NCBI GenBank assembly: GCA_005798825.1 | Contig: SYIL01000034.1 | Location: 1 to 40,750 of the forward strand | Source of the DNA: Bacteroidota bacterium | Lineage (GTDB): Bacteria > Bacteroidota > Bacteroidia > NS11-12g > UBA955 | Direction of reading: 5' to 3' | Length of the DNA stretch: 40,750 bases | Notes under the pieces: model-generated | What the model was told of the DNA's origin: nothing | What the model saw: the letters and a program-made list of their open reading frames with translations, nothing else | Databases searched by the model: none | Position numbers and translations under genes: made by a program | Shown: piece by piece, positions 1 to 6,856 of the stretch | Layout: each line of letters starts with the position of its first letter | How positions within the stretch are numbered: position 1 is the first letter of the stretch

Positions 1-278
1 AAGTAGCCAAGCCAAAGGCCGCAAAAGTAGCCAAGCCAAAGGCCGCAAAAGTAGCGAAGCCAAAGGCCGCAAAAGTAGCGAAGCCAAAGGCCGTCAAAGT
101 AGCGAAGCCAAAGGCCGTCAAAGTAGCGAAGCCAAAGGCCGTCAAAGTAGCGAAGCCAAAGACCGCAAAAGTAGCGAAGCCAAAGGCCGCAAAAGTAGCC
201 AAGCCAAAGGCCGCAAAAGTAGCGAAGCCAAAGGCCGCAAAAGTAGCGAAGCCAAAGGCCGCAAAAGTGATTAAATAA
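1..278 (+). CDS. Histone H1-like lysine-rich protein, C-terminal repeat tail (partial, 5' end outside window)
   Basis: The reading frame is open from the window edge to a TAA at 276-278. It consists almost wholly of the octapeptide VAKPKAAK repeated 11 times, with A-to-V changes at the seventh residue in three copies and one T, and it ends in VIK. Composition is Lys, Ala, Pro and Val only, which is the signature of the basic disordered tails of histone H1-like or HU-fusion nucleoid proteins. Such tails neutralise DNA charge and help compact the chromosome. The N-terminal part, which would show whether an HU-like fold precedes the tail, is not in the window. That this is a nucleoid protein is inferred from composition; a ribosomal-protein-like or other basic tail cannot be excluded. 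Confidence 0.75.
   Translation, partial: VAKPKAAKVAKPKAAKVAKPKAAKVAKPKAVKVAKPKAVKVAKPKAVKVAKPKTAKVAKPKAAKVAKPKAAKVAKPKAAKVAKPKAAKVIK
3..266 (+). repeat. 24-bp in-frame tandem repeat, 11 copies
   Basis: Eleven head-to-tail 24-bp units start at 3, 27, 51 and so on to 243, each encoding eight residues. Copies differ at only a few sites: gcc/gcg in codon 2, gca/gtc in codon 7, and one acc in codon 6. There are no spacers, so this is a coding minisatellite and not CRISPR. The array runs off the left edge of the window. Confidence 0.95.
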
Positions 279-297
279 AATTTTAAAATATATTACT

Positions 298-474
298 ATG
301 AAAAAATTTACTTTGTCCGAAATTTTAATTTTGGTAGTTTGTGTCGTGTGTATCTTTATCAGTGAATACTTATTTATTGTAAAAGACCAAGCCCAAAAAG
401 CAATATTTATTGGATTATGGCCTCCAACTATTTTAGGTTTATTGAATTTTTTTAACCTAAAAAAAAATAATTAA
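298..474 (+). CDS. Small two-helix membrane protein (58 aa), unknown function
   Basis: A 58-codon frame starts at ATG 298 (MKKFTLSEIL) and ends at TAA 472-474. It shows a hydrophobic helix at about residues 7-28, a short polar stretch containing KDQAQK, and a second helix at about 36-52, then a KKNN tail. This is a plausible two-pass membrane protein with positive residues at both ends. It lies 19 bases after the histone-like gene and 5 bases before the next tiny membrane gene, so the three may be co-transcribed. I do not recognise the family. The regular amphipathic layout and the neat packing argue that it is real. Confidence 0.55.
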   Translation: MKKFTLSEILILVVCVVCIFISEYLFIVKDQAQKAIFIGLWPPTILGLLNFFNLKKNN

Positions 475-479
475 TTAGT

Positions 480-641
480 GTGAATACCGATCTCCTTATA
501 CTTACAGCAATCATTAGCACACTTTTTTTTGTGTTTATTTTTGGACCCCTGTTTTATACTTTTACTGCCAATAAACGTTTGCCTAAGGTGGGTGAAGACG
601 AAAACAGTGACAAAACAAAAGTTGATACTCCAAAATCGTAA
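480..641 (+). CDS. Small single-pass membrane protein (53 aa), unknown function
   Basis: A frame of 53 codons opens with GTG at 480 (reading MNTDLLILTA if initiated) and stops at TAA 639-641. Residues 4-29 form one hydrophobic helix, followed by a charged cytoplasmic-type tail (NKRLPKVGEDENSDK). It begins 5 bases after the preceding small membrane gene, which suggests translational coupling. The GTG start is assumed because no ATG is available in frame. The family is not recognised. It could act as a small subunit of a membrane complex, but nothing in the window says which. Confidence 0.45.
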   Translation: MNTDLLILTAIISTLFFVFIFGPLFYTFTANKRLPKVGEDENSDKTKVDTPKS

Positions 642-693
642 TCATAAAATATTTTTTTGATTCGACTACTTTTGGAATTTTTAGTCTAAATAA

Positions 694-711
694 GTAAATT
701 ATTTAATTTAC
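694..711. terminator. AT-rich stem-loop between convergent genes
   Basis: A 7-bp perfect stem (694-700 with 705-711) with a 4-nt loop overlaps the prmC stop codon, at the meeting point of the rightward small-protein genes and leftward prmC. The stem is entirely A/T except one pair, so it is weak. A terminator role is only inferred from position. Confidence 0.3.
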
Positions 712-1532
712 GGTCTTGCAATTTCACAGTGTAGAAATCGGGTATTTCCCGACATGTCAAAATGCAATTTTGTCTCACCAATCGGTTCAAATAACGCGAG
801 TGTTTCTAAACCTTTATATTGATTAATTTCTAACCAAATTGACAATTTTTTAATGGCTGAATTGCTAACCAATTCCGCTATTTTTTTATAAAAAAGCATT
901 GAATCAGGTGTTGGTGAAAATAATGCGGAATGGGGTTCATAATTTAGCACGTCAGTCGCTAGGGTTTCCATTTCTTCACGCCCGACATAGGGTGGATTAG
1001 ACACCAATAATTGTATGTCATTTGGCAGCGTAGTCATGGTAAACACATTCAATTCATGGAAATATATGCTGTTATGTAAGCCGTATTTTCTGGCATTTGA
1101 TTCTGCAACGTCCAGAATATTTGCGTTAATATCCATTGCTTCAAATTTCCAATGCGGGTGTTTACTCAGCAAATAAATGGGAATGCATCCAGATCCAGTT
1201 CCAATGTCCAGGCCACGAATATTGTCTTTGTCTTTAAAATGAACTGAAATGAATTGACACAATTCTTCTGTCTCAGGTCTTGGAATTAGTGTATGTAGGT
1301 TAACGTATAATTGTAAATCTCCAAAAAATGCCAATCCAAAAATATATTGAATGGGTTTTCTATTTTTAAGTTCCTGGCAAATACGCGTTAATTCTGCATC
1401 ATGATATTTTGGATTGAATGTTTCAAGGTGAGGTAAAATCCAAAAACTGAACGCATAAATTTGATCAATACTAAAATCTTTTATCAGGAGTATTTCTAGT
1501 TTCTTTTTAACCGTAACTGAAAGTTTCTCCAT
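708..1532 (-). CDS. prmC: Peptide chain release factor N5-glutamine methyltransferase PrmC (HemK)
   Basis: PrmC methylates the GGQ glutamine of release factors RF1 and RF2 using S-adenosylmethionine, which speeds peptide release. The sequence shows the SAM-binding motif LDIGTGSGC (about residues 108-116), the catalytic substrate-glutamine motif NPPYVG (about 179-184) and the family motif IPRPETEEL before the Rossmann fold. I chose the ATG at 1532 (274 aa, close to the 277 aa of the E. coli protein). A TTG at 1577 would add 15 residues and overlap the upstream lamin-tail gene by about 40 bases. With the ATG, only 5 bases separate it from that gene's stop, so the two are probably co-transcribed. 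Confidence 0.93.
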   Translation of the reverse strand: MEKLSVTVKKKLEILLIKDFSIDQIYAFSFWILPHLETFNPKYHDAELTRICQELKNRKPIQYIFGLAFFGDLQLYVNLHTLIPRPETEELCQFISVHFKDKDNIRGLDIGTGSGCIPIYLLSKHPHWKFEAMDINANILDVAESNARKYGLHNSIYFHELNVFTMTTLPNDIQLLVSNPPYVGREEMETLATDVLNYEPHSALFSPTPDSMLFYKKIAELVSNSAIKKLSIWLEINQYKGLETLALFEPIGETKLHFDMSGNTRFLHCEIARP

Positions 1533-1537
1533 GGTTT

Positions 1538-4210
1538 TTATAGTTGTACTAAGGTAATTCGTAAATTCTGGATGCAAATGTCAGTATCTGGATGGAAAGC
1601 ATCAATATGAAGGAGGTAATTTTCGGATTCAAGTGGTAAATTTTTGAATGTCAGAAGTGTAATTGGCAGTTTTCCATTTTGAGGCAATTGGATATTTGAA
1701 GCCAATTGGGCAATTAAATTACCTGTAATCGAATAAAGATAAACGCTTGCTATAAACCCTGGCTTTGAAAATCCAAATTCAATATTTACAAAAGGATATT
1801 CCCCGGGCTTTTGGAAAACCACGGATGATTCCAATTGAAAAAAATGGTTTTTTTTATGTGTTTGACCTTGGCTCATTTGACTATTTATTTGGGAAGGAGT
1901 TGCAAAGTCGCTGGTTTGTAAAGCACTGCTCCAAAACGCTGCTATTTCACTTGGTGAATGGGGATTGTTTTTTTCTAAACTCACTCCCTTGAAAGTAGTG
2001 AGTAAGGGCATGTGTTGGATTTCGTTAAAGTGCATCTTGTCTATGGGTTCTTTGACCATTGGGTGGAGTAGTGTGAGGATTGCTTCGCTTGCAGGTAAGT
2101 TGGGGAAATTTGCGATTGTGCGGCATAAATAAAGGTGTGATGGATGATATTTTTTGGCCACAGAATACCCTAATTTGCTGATGCATAGATATTGATTAGG
2201 ATATAAATAACAATCATTTTCGAAAAGAGAAAAGCCTTGAATGGGTTTGAGTGGTGTTTCAATTAGCAACTGGAATGCCCGCAGATTTTCGACCCTATTG
2301 CCCGTATTGACAATTTCTATAAAATCTTCTTCACCCTCTAGAGTATTGAACATTACTTCGTTAAATCGAATGGATTTGGGGTTGGGCAGCCTTGAGCAAT
2401 GGGCTGCTGGCAATAGAGTGTCACAAATGATTCTGTTCGCGCAATCTGAAAGGCCTCTTATTTTTACCCTGTAGAGGGTATCTGCATTTATAGGGGGCTT
2501 GATATAAAAATACAGATTTTGTTGCGTTGATCTGCTGAATAATGCGCTGTGTTGAATGTTATTGTGATCAACAATTTCGACAGTTACTGGCCGGGTATCT
2601 CCAACAATATTGCTGCAAACCAAAACCAGGGTATCCAAAGATGAAAATTGACATTGCTCTATCCGACTGATGGGAGGTTCTGTTGGATATGGATTTTTTT
2701 GCTTGTTATTGGTATTGGGAGGGTCAGAATTGGCCTCTCCAGGGCTTCCTCCAATCCCTTGATTGCTATGCCAGTTAAAATTTTCAATGCACCCACAATC
2801 CAAATTTGTTTTTTCCAAACTATACCCGCCGCCGCTGCAATCTGATTGATGCCAATATGAATTATAATGAACTTGATGAATGGATTTTCCGGACACAGTT
2901 TTTAGACTTATAATGTCTTCGTCTGTATTAAATGAAGGGAATTTTGATAAATAAAGTGCTTTTTCGCCCAAGCATTTAAATGCGCTGTCAGATGCTGCAC
3001 ACAATACAATATAGGCATGGCTTTGAAGCAAATACCTCGGGACCAAACCCTTGGTATAAGGATCCGAAATAACCAAACTGTCAAGCCAGACTGCAGTATC
3101 GCTATTATTGTATAATTCAATGTATGGAAAAGGGGGAAGAAACCCAATACTTGGCTTGGGGTCAACCATTATTTCGTTGATTATAATTTGATGAGATGCT
3201 ATGGGTGTTTGGCAAGGAACAAAAGAAATATGGACCATTAATGGGTTTGTATTTTTCGCAGTATCTGTTATATTCTGGATGTAGACACCGACTTTTTGGT
3301 TACAAGGGATGCCTTGAAAGAAGATTTTATAAGTTGTTGGTGAAATGCGAATACACGAGTCACTGCTTTTTTTATTACAAATAAATTGATTTCGATTGGG
3401 TTGTATAATGGGTTCGGAAAATACAACTTGGGCAATTTTTTCGTTTAACCAATGAAACGAATTGGTCTTTGGTGGAGCTTTATCATACCGAGGTAAACCC
3501 AAATAAAAATTGAAAAATTGGTGTTTTCCGACAGCCGTAGATCCAGTTTGGACAATTCCAATTGCACTATAAGAATACATTTTTTGGGTGTTATCTTCAA
3601 GCCATCCCAGTGTCTGGTAATCATAGGATCCCGTGTCTTTATAGAGAATACCAAGCCATCGATTTTTTCGAATTATTCTCAAATTGAGGGCTGTTGCATT
3701 GCGGTTGAAATACCCCGATGCACCAGCAATTGCAGCGGCTTCTTTGCCATTTTGTCTTTGCCATAACTTCAATCCGTCATCGATATCGCCCAATCGCAAT
3801 ACCCATCCATTGGAGAGCAAGGAATCGCAGCCAAAAAAAATATCGATATAATTGCTGCTAGAGGGATTTATTTCCAGCCCGATGGTGGTTTCCAAATAAC
3901 TTAGGGTATCAAAACGGCAATGAGAATATATGCGGTAGCTTTTTTTTTGACTACTTGCCGGCAGTTTGCTGGACATGATACCCTTTTCAATTGCAAAAAA
4001 TTGTGTATCGCCGTAAAAGGGTTTGGGGTCTGTAAAACGCGTGAAATCACATTGAGCTTTGCATGGGGATGCTTGAAAAAATAGTACAATTAGACCCACT
4101 AAAATCCAGGTAAAGCGGCCATTATGGGTATTTTTTGCCCAAATTTCCAATAATTGAGTAGCTTTTTTGGCGTAATGTCCAGGTATTTTGAATGGGGTAA
4201 GAATCGTCAT
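1538..4210 (-). CDS. Secreted lamin-tail-domain (LTD) surface protein, 890 aa
   Basis: This is a large exported protein. A hydrophobic stretch at about residues 34-48 followed by SPCKAQC looks like a signal peptide with an unusually long N-region; ATG 4210 is the only Met start upstream of it. Two LTD-like Ig-fold domains are visible: one from about 342 (IIINEIMVDP, then YIELYNNSD) and one from about 615 (IRFNEVMFN, then DFIEIVNTG). The last 80 residues (VYLYSITGNLIAQL) resemble the FlgD-like or sorting-type beta domains that end many Bacteroidota secreted proteins. LTD proteins of this phylum are usually cell-surface or type IX-secreted adhesive or nuclease-associated proteins, but no catalytic domain is recognised here. 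It lies downstream of rfaE2 across a 118-bp gap. Confidence 0.8.
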   Translation of the reverse strand: MTILTPFKIPGHYAKKATQLLEIWAKNTHNGRFTWILVGLIVLFFQASPCKAQCDFTRFTDPKPFYGDTQFFAIEKGIMSSKLPASSQKKSYRIYSHCRFDTLSYLETTIGLEINPSSSNYIDIFFGCDSLLSNGWVLRLGDIDDGLKLWQRQNGKEAAAIAGASGYFNRNATALNLRIIRKNRWLGILYKDTGSYDYQTLGWLEDNTQKMYSYSAIGIVQTGSTAVGKHQFFNFYLGLPRYDKAPPKTNSFHWLNEKIAQVVFSEPIIQPNRNQFICNKKSSDSCIRISPTTYKIFFQGIPCNQKVGVYIQNITDTAKNTNPLMVHISFVPCQTPIASHQIIINEIMVDPKPSIGFLPPFPYIELYNNSDTAVWLDSLVISDPYTKGLVPRYLLQSHAYIVLCAASDSAFKCLGEKALYLSKFPSFNTDEDIISLKTVSGKSIHQVHYNSYWHQSDCSGGGYSLEKTNLDCGCIENFNWHSNQGIGGSPGEANSDPPNTNNKQKNPYPTEPPISRIEQCQFSSLDTLVLVCSNIVGDTRPVTVEIVDHNNIQHSALFSRSTQQNLYFYIKPPINADTLYRVKIRGLSDCANRIICDTLLPAAHCSRLPNPKSIRFNEVMFNTLEGEEDFIEIVNTGNRVENLRAFQLLIETPLKPIQGFSLFENDCYLYPNQYLCISKLGYSVAKKYHPSHLYLCRTIANFPNLPASEAILTLLHPMVKEPIDKMHFNEIQHMPLLTTFKGVSLEKNNPHSPSEIAAFWSSALQTSDFATPSQINSQMSQGQTHKKNHFFQLESSVVFQKPGEYPFVNIEFGFSKPGFIASVYLYSITGNLIAQLASNIQLPQNGKLPITLLTFKNLPLESENYLLHIDAFHPDTDICIQNLRITLVQL

Positions 4211-4239
4211 TCAAACCCCAACACACCCATGCAACACAT

Positions 4240-4328
4240 CACCCAACGATATTATTCGGTGAAGTGTTCAAAAGGGGTATATCGCTCCATAATTGCGATA
4301 ATTGCAAATGACATTTTATTGTTGGGTG
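4240..4328. repeat. 8-bp inverted repeat flanking the rfaE2/LTD intergenic region
   Basis: CACCCAAC at 4240-4247 is matched by its exact complement at 4321-4328, next to the rfaE2 stop codon. The 73-nt interval also holds a smaller pair, ATCGC/GCGAT. It could fold as an RNA structure in the leader of the lamin-tail gene. No TAnnTTTG box was found here, so the role is unknown. Confidence 0.3.
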
Positions 4329-4817
4329 TTACTCCCGTGAACTATTAAGAATTTTTTGTTCTATCAGTGTGGTTGAATAACCGGGTATAAATTCCAAGGT
4401 TTTAACCATTCCACCATGATCAATCACCCATTGGGCACCTACAATGGTTTCAAGGGTGTAATCAGATCCTTTAACCAAAATATCTGGCGTGAGCCACTCA
4501 ATTAAGGCTTGGGGATTTGATTGTTCGAATACAACAACTGCATGAACAAATTCCAGGGCGGCCATCACCAATGCACGGGAATCTTGGTTTTGCAGAGGTC
4601 TTGCAGGTGATTTATCGAGTGTTTGTACACTGGAGTCGCTATTCAAACCCACAATCAGTAAGTCACCCAGTTGTGCCGCTTCAGACAAATAGTGTATGTG
4701 TCCGGCATGTAAAATATCGAAGCATCCGTTGGTAAAAACCAATTTTTTCCCAGACAATTGTATTTCGTGCCTTTTTTTTCGTGCCTTTTCCCAAGACCAA
4801 ATCTTATCTTTCAACAT
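4329..4817 (-). CDS. rfaE2: D-glycero-beta-D-manno-heptose 1-phosphate adenylyltransferase (RfaE2 / HldE C-terminal type)
   Basis: This cytidylyltransferase-like nucleotidyltransferase activates heptose 1-phosphate to ADP-heptose for lipopolysaccharide core synthesis. The sequence carries the nucleotide-binding signature TNGCFDILHAGH (HxGH at residues 37-40) and covers only the adenylyltransferase half (162 aa), with no ribokinase-like N-terminal domain. It is therefore the stand-alone RfaE2 form, not full-length HldE. ATG 4817 overlaps the end of the upstream membrane protein gene by 14 bases, indicating coupled translation in the panD operon. Other heptose genes are not in this window. A glycerol-3-phosphate cytidylyltransferase-like activity is the main alternative. 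Confidence 0.88.
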   Translation of the reverse strand: MLKDKIWSWEKARKKRHEIQLSGKKLVFTNGCFDILHAGHIHYLSEAAQLGDLLIVGLNSDSSVQTLDKSPARPLQNQDSRALVMAALEFVHAVVVFEQSNPQALIEWLTPDILVKGSDYTLETIVGAQWVIDHGGMVKTLEFIPGYSTTLIEQKILNSSRE

Positions 4818-5802
4818 TGTCTGTAGTTATTGGTTTGATTTGTTGAATTTCAAAGTACAACAATAAATAGGCTAAGCCACCAAAAATCATGGATAATATA
4901 TTGCTAAATGCTACTGTTAAAATGCCAAAGGTATTGGCATGGTTTTCGGGAATGTGGTAAATGAGTGTAAGACCATAGGCGATGGTATAGTATACGCCTG
5001 CTCCTCCGGGTATGGGTAAAATGATACCCAAAGAGGAAAATATCAAAACACCCAAGGCATTTGCGATGGTTAAATGTGCAGTCGTATCGATACTTTTGAG
5101 CATACAATAGGTGCTCAGGCAGTATCCCAGCCATATTCCCAAGGATGAAAGTATAAAAACAAGGGGTTTTTTCAAATTAAATATGGTTTGCAAGCCACTG
5201 CCAAACTTTTCGAGTAATGTAGTTTGCCCGGTATGTTTTTCTTGTGTTGACGTATTTTTTTTCAATAGCCACACCAGTATAAAAAGTGATGCCAAAACAA
5301 CGGGTATCACCCATGTGAGATTTTGCATGATTGGGGAGAAAATATACTGATTAAAAAAACCAAAAAATGCTTCAAATTGTATTGCCAAACAAAAGAAAGA
5401 CAGCAAAACCAAAACGAGAACATCAATAATTCGCTCAGTAAGAACAGATCCAATTAATATGGGAAGGGGTATTTGTTCACTCTTAGATGTCAATGCGCAT
5501 CGCAAAAATTCTCCACCCCTGGCGGTGGCAATATTCATAAAATACCCGGAGAGTACAGAATAAAATGTTCGGCGAATATGTACTGAATATCCTGTGGGTT
5601 CAAGCAATATTTTCCAACGCCAGCCCCTTAAGAAATGCGCCATCAGCATAAAAATGGCTGCCGATATTAGCCATACAGGGTTCGCATTGTAAATGGATTC
5701 CGCAGTTTCTTTCCAATTGATTTTATACCCAATGGCAGTAAAAACTGCCATCGCTACAATAATCATCAAAATTTGCGATACTATTTTTTGGGTGACCTTC
5801 AA
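4804..5802 (-). CDS. UPF0104 / lysylphosphatidylglycerol synthase-type transmembrane protein
   Basis: A 332-residue polytopic membrane protein with about eight hydrophobic segments and the pattern of the LPG_synthase_TM/UPF0104 family: AHFLRGWRWKILL near residue 55, TARGGEFLRC near 93, and IPGGAGVYYTIAYGL near 265. Family members are flippase-like integral membrane proteins related to the membrane half of MprF; the substrate here is unknown. The start is TTG at 5802, overlapping the panD stop in a 4-base TTGA junction, which favours this start over internal ATGs at codons 13 and 18 that would cut into the first helix. Next to rfaE2 it may serve lipid or envelope glycolipid transport, but that is inference. 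Confidence 0.82.
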   Translation of the reverse strand: MKVTQKIVSQILMIIVAMAVFTAIGYKINWKETAESIYNANPVWLISAAIFMLMAHFLRGWRWKILLEPTGYSVHIRRTFYSVLSGYFMNIATARGGEFLRCALTSKSEQIPLPILIGSVLTERIIDVLVLVLLSFFCLAIQFEAFFGFFNQYIFSPIMQNLTWVIPVVLASLFILVWLLKKNTSTQEKHTGQTTLLEKFGSGLQTIFNLKKPLVFILSSLGIWLGYCLSTYCMLKSIDTTAHLTIANALGVLIFSSLGIILPIPGGAGVYYTIAYGLTLIYHIPENHANTFGILTVAFSNILSMIFGGLAYLLLYFEIQQIKPITTDNVER

Positions 5803-6146
5803 ATCAGTTTGTTGTTTCTGTCGGGAAACAGATTACAGGGTGTATGCATTTTTGCTTCTTCAACATCCACGTGAGCAAATGTCATAATAATGAGTATATC
5901 ACCCACCTGTCCTTTTCTGGCCGCTGCGCCATTTAGGCCAATAATACCGCTGTCTCTTTCGCCACGAATAATATATGTTTCAAAACGTTCTCCATTGTTG
6001 TTGTTGACAATCATCGCTTTCTGATTGGGAATTAAGCCGGCAGCATCGAGCAAACTCTCGTCGATGGTAATACTACCAGTATAATTTAACTCCGTCTGGG
6101 TCAGACGAACATTGTGGATTTTGGCCTGTAATACTTCTATAAGCAT
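5799..6146 (-). CDS. panD: Aspartate 1-decarboxylase precursor PanD
   Basis: PanD makes beta-alanine from L-aspartate for pantothenate and coenzyme A synthesis. The proenzyme cleaves itself between Gly24 and Ser25 to create a pyruvoyl cofactor. Starting at ATG 6146 gives 115 residues with YTGS placing Ser at position 25, exactly as in E. coli, and the conserved early lysine in LQAKIH at residue 9. An upstream TTG at 6194 would add 16 residues and spoil this register, so it is rejected. A TAACTTTG promoter box ends 6 nt before the ATG. It heads the operon with the UPF0104 gene and rfaE2, and is divergent from recR. Confidence 0.95.
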   Translation of the reverse strand: MLIEVLQAKIHNVRLTQTELNYTGSITIDESLLDAAGLIPNQKAMIVNNNNGERFETYIIRGERDSGIIGLNGAAARKGQVGDILIIMTFAHVDVEEAKMHTPCNLFPDRNNKLI

Positions 6147-6152
6147 GCACTG

Positions 6153-6181
6153 CAAAGTTAGGATGATTTTTTTAAACCAAA
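6153..6181 (-). promoter_or_regulatory. Bacteroidota-type promoter of panD
   Basis: On the minus strand TTTG (6178-6181) is followed after 17 nt by TAACTTTG (6153-6160), matching the -33 TTG and -7 TAnnTTTG consensus of Bacteroidota sigma factors. The box ends only 6 nt before the panD ATG, so transcription probably starts at or next to the start codon. Confidence 0.7.
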
Positions 6182-6213
6182 CGCATCTTCGCAAATACCA
6201 AAGAACTATGATG

Positions 6214-6221
6214 TAATTTTG
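6214..6221 (+). promoter_or_regulatory. -7 box of recR
   Basis: TAATTTTG fits TAnnTTTG and ends 6 nt before the recR ATG. No good -33 TTG is visible at 17-20 nt upstream, so support comes from the box and its position only. Confidence 0.5.
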
Positions 6222-6227
6222 TAATCT

Positions 6228-6833
6228 ATGCAGTTTACATCTGGCATTGTCGAGCAGGCAGTAGAGGCGCTATCTTCATTCCCGGGAATTGGTAAGCGCA
6301 CCGCTTTGCGACTCGTAATGTATTTGCTTAAGCGACCCGAAATGGAGGTGGCCCATTTAGCCGGTTCTATTCTTCAATTGAAGACAGAATTGCAGTTGTG
6401 TGAAATCTGTTATAATGTGAGTGATGCGGTTCAATGTAATGTCTGCAAAAACCCCAATCGTAGCGAAGAGGTGATTTGCGTTGTGGAAGATTTTAGCGAT
6501 TTAATGGCAATTGAAGCCACCGCACAATTCAAGGGGAAATACCATGTTTTGGGTGGATTGTTGTCTCCGATGGATGGCGTAGGGCCCGATGATTTAACCA
6601 TTGGCAAACTCATTGAAAGGCTAGACAGTTCAAATATAAAAGAGGTTCTAATGGCATTGAGTGCAAATGTTGAGGGTGATACAACCATGTTTTATTTGGC
6701 CAAGAAATTGCAATCGCGCCCACTGATTATTACTTGTATAGCGAGGGGGATTTCTGTAGGGGGTGAAATTGAGTATGCCGATGAACTCACCTTGGGTCGG
6801 TCGATCGCCCAGCGAACAGAATACGTAGTATAA
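6228..6833 (+). CDS. recR: Recombination mediator protein RecR
   Basis: RecR works with RecO, and in many species RecF, to load RecA onto single-stranded gaps. The 201-residue protein has the helix-hairpin-helix region near the N-terminus (SSFPGIGKRTALRL), a four-cysteine zinc finger at about residues 58-73 (CEIC then CNVC), and the Toprim domain with VVEDFSDLMAIE and HVLGGLLSPMDGVGPDDL. Length equals the usual RecR. The ATG at 6228 sits 6 nt after a promoter box. The gene is divergent from panD and starts a rightward run with the glycosyltransferase 23 bases downstream. dnaX/ybaB, its common neighbours elsewhere, are absent here. Confidence 0.96.
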   Translation: MQFTSGIVEQAVEALSSFPGIGKRTALRLVMYLLKRPEMEVAHLAGSILQLKTELQLCEICYNVSDAVQCNVCKNPNRSEEVICVVEDFSDLMAIEATAQFKGKYHVLGGLLSPMDGVGPDDLTIGKLIERLDSSNIKEVLMALSANVEGDTTMFYLAKKLQSRPLIITCIARGISVGGEIEYADELTLGRSIAQRTEYVV

Positions 6834-6856
6834 GGTTTAAAAAGAAATTGCGAACA

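Noticed and set aside
1-270. CRISPR-like array of short direct repeats
   Set aside because: Units are contiguous with no spacers, and the 24-bp period keeps one reading frame that ends in a proper stop codon.
6147-6194. TTG start at 6194 for PanD
   Set aside because: It would add 16 residues and move the cleavage serine from position 25. It also lies upstream of the -7 box that would drive the gene.
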